Assembly (NCBI GenBank): GCA_026545765.1
Contig: CM048843.1
Coordinates: 434,001-498,000 of the forward strand
DNA: 64,000 nt
Reading direction: 5' to 3'
Source: Plantago major
Taxonomy: Eukaryota; Streptophyta; Magnoliopsida; Lamiales; Plantaginaceae
Part shown: positions 60,201 to 64,000 of the stretch, piece by piece
How positions within the stretch are numbered: position 1 is the stretch's first letter
How the letters are laid out: each line of letters opens with the position of its first letter
Made by a program: the position numbers and the translations under genes
The notes under the pieces: model-generated
What the model was told of the DNA's origin: nothing
Databases searched by the model: none
What the model saw: the letters and a program-made list of their open reading frames with translations, nothing else

Positions 60201-61235
60201 TTATTCCTGTTCTTCTTTTGTTCTTAGGATGAAAACATTATCTTTACTTCATTTTTCTCATGTATATTATAAATGAGATAACTGAACTGAATTATTCATT
60301 ATTTTCAGAAAGCAGGCATTAGTCCCAATTGCAAGTTAGCAAAAACAGCATTCTCTTTTGATTCTGTAAGCAGCTTGTTTATCATAATCAACAGGGAAAT
60401 TGTAGTCCAAAAAGAGCACCTAAAGTGGATTGAATACTTTTAAGAAATCAACAAACCTTCCAAATATGTTACGTGGACCTACATATGACTTTTTCCATTA
60501 GAAGAATGGTTGTGAGAACTAGACAGTATTCAGAAATAAATTTTTAATCGAAAAAAATCCTTTAATTAGCATTACATTAAAATTAACTCTATTGCATGCT
60601 AGCACAGTCAGTAGCAGGCTGTTTGGATAACGATTAAAATCAGAAAAATCAGGTTAAAATGGGTGTCTGTTTTTAGGTGTTTTTAAACAGGTTTTCTCGA
60701 CTTTAACCGCTTGCCAAACAGGCACTAGAAGTCTTAACTACGTGTCGAAAATTGAAGAAAACCCGATAATGGCACACAGTTGAAATACTATTTCATTCAT
60801 CTCATTACGATAACCCCATTTCCGATTTCTCCACCTATTTCATTTCAACCAGCTCGTAATCACAACAAACAAGCCGAGACCTTAGCTGACAATTTAACTC
60901 GTTCCAGACCAATTATCCAAGTACATTAACTGAGCTAAACACTCCATTACACTACCAATAACAGACAAAATGAACAAAACAACACATAGATCGCGCAAAC
61001 AGCAGTCAATAAAAAACGCAACCAGCTCCAGAGATCTAACACAACGAAACAGTAATATACAGCACAAAAAGGTCAGCAAGTCTAAAACACTCACAGTGTT
61101 CCCGAGAGCAACGACGTTGAGGAAAGTGGACGGCCTCCTAGACGACGACGTCTCATCCACATCTTCATCAGCAAGCAGAGCCGACGCTTGCCGCATGGAA
61201 TCGGAGAGCTGTGCCAATTCCTCGATCGCCTCCAT
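48266..61235 (-). CDS. DRP2: Dynamin-related protein 2 (DRP2A/B-like)
   Basis: A large GTPase for vesicle scission at the plasma membrane, cell plate and trans-Golgi. 22 exons: 61235-61095, 58547-58497, 58377-58257, 58131-58042, 57275-57214, 56804-56690, 56558-56219, 55635-55488, 54332-54231, 54129-54010, 53417-53334, 53244-53117, 52956-52872, 52723-52582, 51779-51703, 51047-50991, 50312-50159, 50088-49943, 49493-49380, 49302-49235, 49158-48986, 48504-48266. 918 aa, against about 920 in Arabidopsis. G1 is GNTGAGKS (45-52), G2 near T72, G3 DLPGVD (142-147), G4 SKID (202-205). A middle domain follows, then a PH domain (about 569-700), a GED-like region (about 722-840) and a Pro/Ser-rich tail ending [13 protein letters not shown]. 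All introns seen are GT-AG and phases close exactly. Confidence 0.96.
51335..51364. repeat. Homopolymer junction C17-A13
   Basis: A run of about 17 C followed directly by about 13 A in DRP2 intron 15. The exact length is prone to sequencing error. Confidence 0.8.
55808..55844. repeat. (AAC)n(AAT)n compound microsatellite
   Basis: An AAC run passing into an AAT run, ending 4 bp left of the intronic MITE in DRP2 intron 7. Confidence 0.9.
55849..56166. mobile_element. Stowaway-like MITE in DRP2 intron 7
   Basis: The termini CTCCCACCCATTTTTAATAT and ATATTAAAGATGGGAGGGAG are inverted repeats, followed inward by an ACATGTTTTGGC...GCCAAAACAT pair. TA flanks lie at 55847-55848 and 56167-56168. At 318 bp it makes up over half of the 583-bp intron. 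Confidence 0.85.
58548..61094 (-). other. DRP2 intron 1 (2.5 kb)
   Basis: The long first intron separates the exon ending GNT from the exon starting GAGKS, so the split falls within the P-loop. A minus-strand open frame at 58724-59056 reads somewhat like LINE-derived text ([10 protein letters not shown]) but is not convincing. No other element was recognised. Confidence 0.6.
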
Positions 61236-62956
61236 GTCCAGTCAATTAATCAATCAATACTCGTTCAGAACTGATGGAGAATCAGATCCAGCAGAATGAG
61301 ACGAGATCGAGTGAAAACAGTAGACTGTAGTGCTAGGGTTATCTGAGATTTTGAAGGTTTGGAGAAATGGGAAAAACTGGTAAAAGTGAAGAAGGGGACG
61401 AAGAACAAGTCTGATGATGCGATACGGTGAAATGGGTGATGAGTTTAAATTTTGAACAGAAAATTGTTTTTTTCTTTTTTTAAACTCGGAAAGGAAAATT
61501 TGTTTGCTAAGGAAACGAAAAAGCGTGTGTGTTTTTGGGAAATGGGGAGATTTTTCCTACCTGGACTGGACGGCATAGCTGCTGATGTTGGGAGGTTTTG
61601 ATTGGAGGTTCCTCTAGAAGGTACAGCTGAATCTGCATGATGTACAATTGTTTCAAGAATTAAGACAGTTTTTATCCATGGTAAATTTAAGTAACCATTT
61701 GCGAATTTTTCCCCTATTTCATTCAACTTAACCTATAGTTAGTATTTTTCCCAGTAACCATGAGATCATCTCAAATAGCAAGAACTCAGTTCTCAAATAT
61801 TCTCATTCGTACAAACCATCCAATAATGATATCATGTTCTATACCAAGAACGAGATGTAAGCTATCCGGCTGGGATTTAGCATTTGATAGATCTCCGACA
61901 AGCTAGCAAATTCGCTATTCTTCCGGTGCATCCTTTTTTTATGAATTAGGATTATGTTGTTGTATGCTTTGCGTTTTGGTTAAAGCTGGCTGGGTTCATG
62001 TGTAACACTATCATAACTCAAGTTATGGGAGTCAGAAGCTAAAACAAGATCATGTATAAAATAGCCCAAGTCATGTGCTTTCAAAACCCTGAGTAATAGA
62101 ACCTTGATGTTTCAAGTAAAATACAAGGGTAGGGGTTAGTCTACTTTGGTCAATTTGCATTGGACAAACCCAAGGTTAGACTTAATGATCGAGTAGGTTG
62201 GCTAGTTAGACTAGGACCTCTCAATATTACATGCGTAGCTTTTCCAGATATCATGTCAATCTAATAGGGGCTTGACACTTGTCCAGCGGAATAGGGTTGT
62301 GCGCGTGCCATCCACGTGACAATACCATTGTGCTTCTCGATCGTGCCCGTGAACCCTAGCATGTTGCAAGGGGATCCATGCCTTATGCAAGACCAGACCA
62401 CCATGGTCAGGCTCATCTTATTGGATGGATGTAACCCTCGATTCTCATTGTGGCCAAATTGGTCACCGTTTTCGGTCCTGGCCATGGTCGACCAAAGGGC
62501 TGGACCCTATAGTGTTCAAATGATGATTAATTCCATTAGCCAAGCTTGATCCTACTTGAGGTTCGGACCTTTGGCTCGACATGACTAGGGTGGGATTTAT
62601 GTGTACTCATCGATATAATTCTCCTATACACAAGGTTTTCTTTTCCAAAAAAGAAAGAAAGAGAGCATGAATCAAAGCCCAATGCTTTCAAGTGCGGGAT
62701 TCTAGTTCTAGAAGCACAAATATCCAGAAACTTGAGCAGAGCTTCAGAAATGCGGAATTCTAGAAGCACAAATATTCATGAACTTTGATCTGTGACAGTC
62801 CATGCTGACAAATCCCAATTACAAACACATACTTCTGTTGCTACTGATTCCAATACTATGGTATACTATGTTCTCTTGATCCTCAAAACATATACGGAAG
62901 ACCTGCAAGCTGCAGAGATCTCAAGGTACAAAAAAGCACACATTTAGTAGTGCAAG
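61236..62956. other. DRP2 leader/promoter and flank of the next gene
   Basis: 61236-61450 is the DRP2 5' side on the minus strand. 62270-62600 is GC-richer than its surroundings but matches no element I know. The part near 62700-62956 is the 3' side of the thioredoxin-like gene. No coding exon was recognised. Confidence 0.4.
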
Positions 62957-63304
62957 TTATGGACTTGAAAAGGAGTATGTCTGGAACAAATAGGATAGGA
63001 TTTTCTTGTAGTCTCCAATGTTCACGCCTGTATTGGGGTCAACAAGGTAAGGCACCTGCATTATATGCCAGTTGACTTCAGTTATCATAAGTTCTGTTTT
63101 CTTATGCATAAGGTAACATACACTAAAAACTCATCGGATTTCATTTGATTGCGTTTTAGGTAAAACAGATTCTATTTATGAACTGACCTCTGTTGATCCA
63201 GCCATCTGAGAGAGTAGCTTCGCTCTATTTGACCCTTGACCCACAGTTTGAAGTACGTATGGAAGTTCCAATTCACAAAGCGCTTCACGAATAATTCGAG
63301 CATA
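62957..63304 (-). CDS. Thioredoxin/GST-N-fold protein, C-terminal two exons (partial)
   Basis: This is the 3' end of a minus-strand gene whose upstream exons lie right of 63304 and probably beyond the window. Exons are 63304-63188 and 63055-62957, 117 and 99 nt, with GT-AG junctions and a stop at 62957. They read YARIIREALCELELPYVLQT, GQGSNRAKLLSQMAGSTEVP, YLVDPNTGVNIGDYKKILSY and LFQTYSFSSP. Pro after the intron corresponds to the cis-Pro of thioredoxin-fold GST-N domains, and DPNTG plus a short helix before the end are typical of the plastid thioredoxin family proteins like At5g03880/At4g10000. Substrate and partner are unknown. Confidence 0.75.
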
Positions 63305-64000
63305 CTGCAAAGGAATTTAATCAAAATTGTTGAATCCCAATCCATACATGATACAACAATTCATGCATTAGTTAAATCATGCTACCAGTATTGAAAAGAT
63401 AGTTTGGTGAAAATTTCATTATAATTTTATTGATTTTCTACAACCTACCATATGCATACATCACACAAGTCCATATACAACTGGGAATCTGGGAATGAGG
63501 TTCAGATAAAAATTGAGTTATTCTAGCATCTCTGTGTCTGTAAGTAATCAGTTTATTGTGCGAATTTGCTTTGAGCCTTTTCTTTTCTAATATTACAAGT
63601 GACCTCTCAGCTTGTATCTCAAGCTGCACACTCCATCGATATGCCTTTTTTTCCTTTTTTTTCTCTTTCTTGTGCACATTGTACTTAATAAGGAGTGGGA
63701 CAAAAAGTATAATTTGCTGTTTTTGGCTTCCATATCTTCCTACGTTGGTGTGTTTCAGTAATTACAAAACAAAGCTGTAGAGCATATCATTCTTGCTTCA
63801 CCTTATTCAAATTTTTCACAAACATATACTATGTGTAATTCAATTTATTCCATTTTAGCCACTAATGATGCCAATTTCTGGCTACTGGAGAGAAACAGGC
63901 ACCTCACCTCTCATAAGCCAATTTATGCATATTTTGCCATTAAAGAAGACTCAACCACACAATTACAGTATTAAATGAAATATATGCGGCAGCAGCAACT
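63305..64000 (-). other. Probable intron of the thioredoxin-like gene
   Basis: This is AT-rich DNA right of the penultimate exon. I could not identify a further upstream exon with confidence, so the rest of the gene is probably outside the window. Confidence 0.45.

Noticed and set aside
61445-61726. Minus-strand 93-codon frame upstream of DRP2
   Set aside because: No domain or exon partner; it lies in the promoter side of DRP2.

Overview
The window is plant nuclear DNA, almost certainly from a core eudicot. The genes are intron-rich, the intergenic DNA is AT-rich, and the four families I could place with confidence (an AGL12-type MADS-box factor, the SMU1 splicing factor, GXM/DUF579 xylan methyltransferases and a DRP2-type dynamin) are plant proteins or have plant-type forms. 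The species cannot be named from sequence alone.

Layout. 1-4206 is the 3' part of an old copia-like LTR retroelement fossil. It sits inside a degraded MULE DNA transposon on the minus strand (4207 to about 7292). 7.3-17 kb is a repeat-rich gene desert with hAT-like and Stowaway-like MITEs, a long AT microsatellite, a 5'-truncated LINE with a clear 17-bp target duplication, and a deletion derivative of the same MULE family (14278-15082). 17.2-25.6 kb holds a complete seven-exon AGL12/XAL1-like MADS-box gene. Its intron 4 is swollen to 5.9 kb by a putative 5.05-kb non-autonomous Helitron (19315-24368), most of which is a degenerate composite minisatellite. 27.9-34.7 kb is a complete 16-exon SMU1 gene with one GC-AG intron. 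35.5-36.5 kb is a second MULE-type non-autonomous element with a GC-rich interior. 37.1-38.8 kb is a five-exon GDSL esterase/lipase. 41.4-46.2 kb is a convergent pair of intronless GXM paralogues flanking a small three-exon gene of unknown function. 48.3-61.2 kb is a complete 22-exon DRP2 gene on the minus strand. 62.96-63.3 kb is the 3' end of a thioredoxin/GST-N-fold gene that continues past the right edge.

The genes are functionally independent, as is usual in plant genomes: root/vascular transcription control (AGL12), pre-mRNA splicing (SMU1), lipid or cell-wall ester hydrolysis (GDSL), xylan 4-O-methylation in the Golgi (GXM pair) and clathrin-mediated membrane traffic (DRP2). Only the GXM pair looks like a local duplication. 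Exon models were built by eye from splice sites and reading phase. All complete models sum to whole codons and end at a stop.

The least explained structures are the Helitron-borne 53/73-bp composite repeat array in the MADS intron, the accessory region of the LTR element with its repeated TCAGATATC-type motif, the CCATGG-rich cargo of the 35.5-kb element, and the small unknown gene between the GXM copies.
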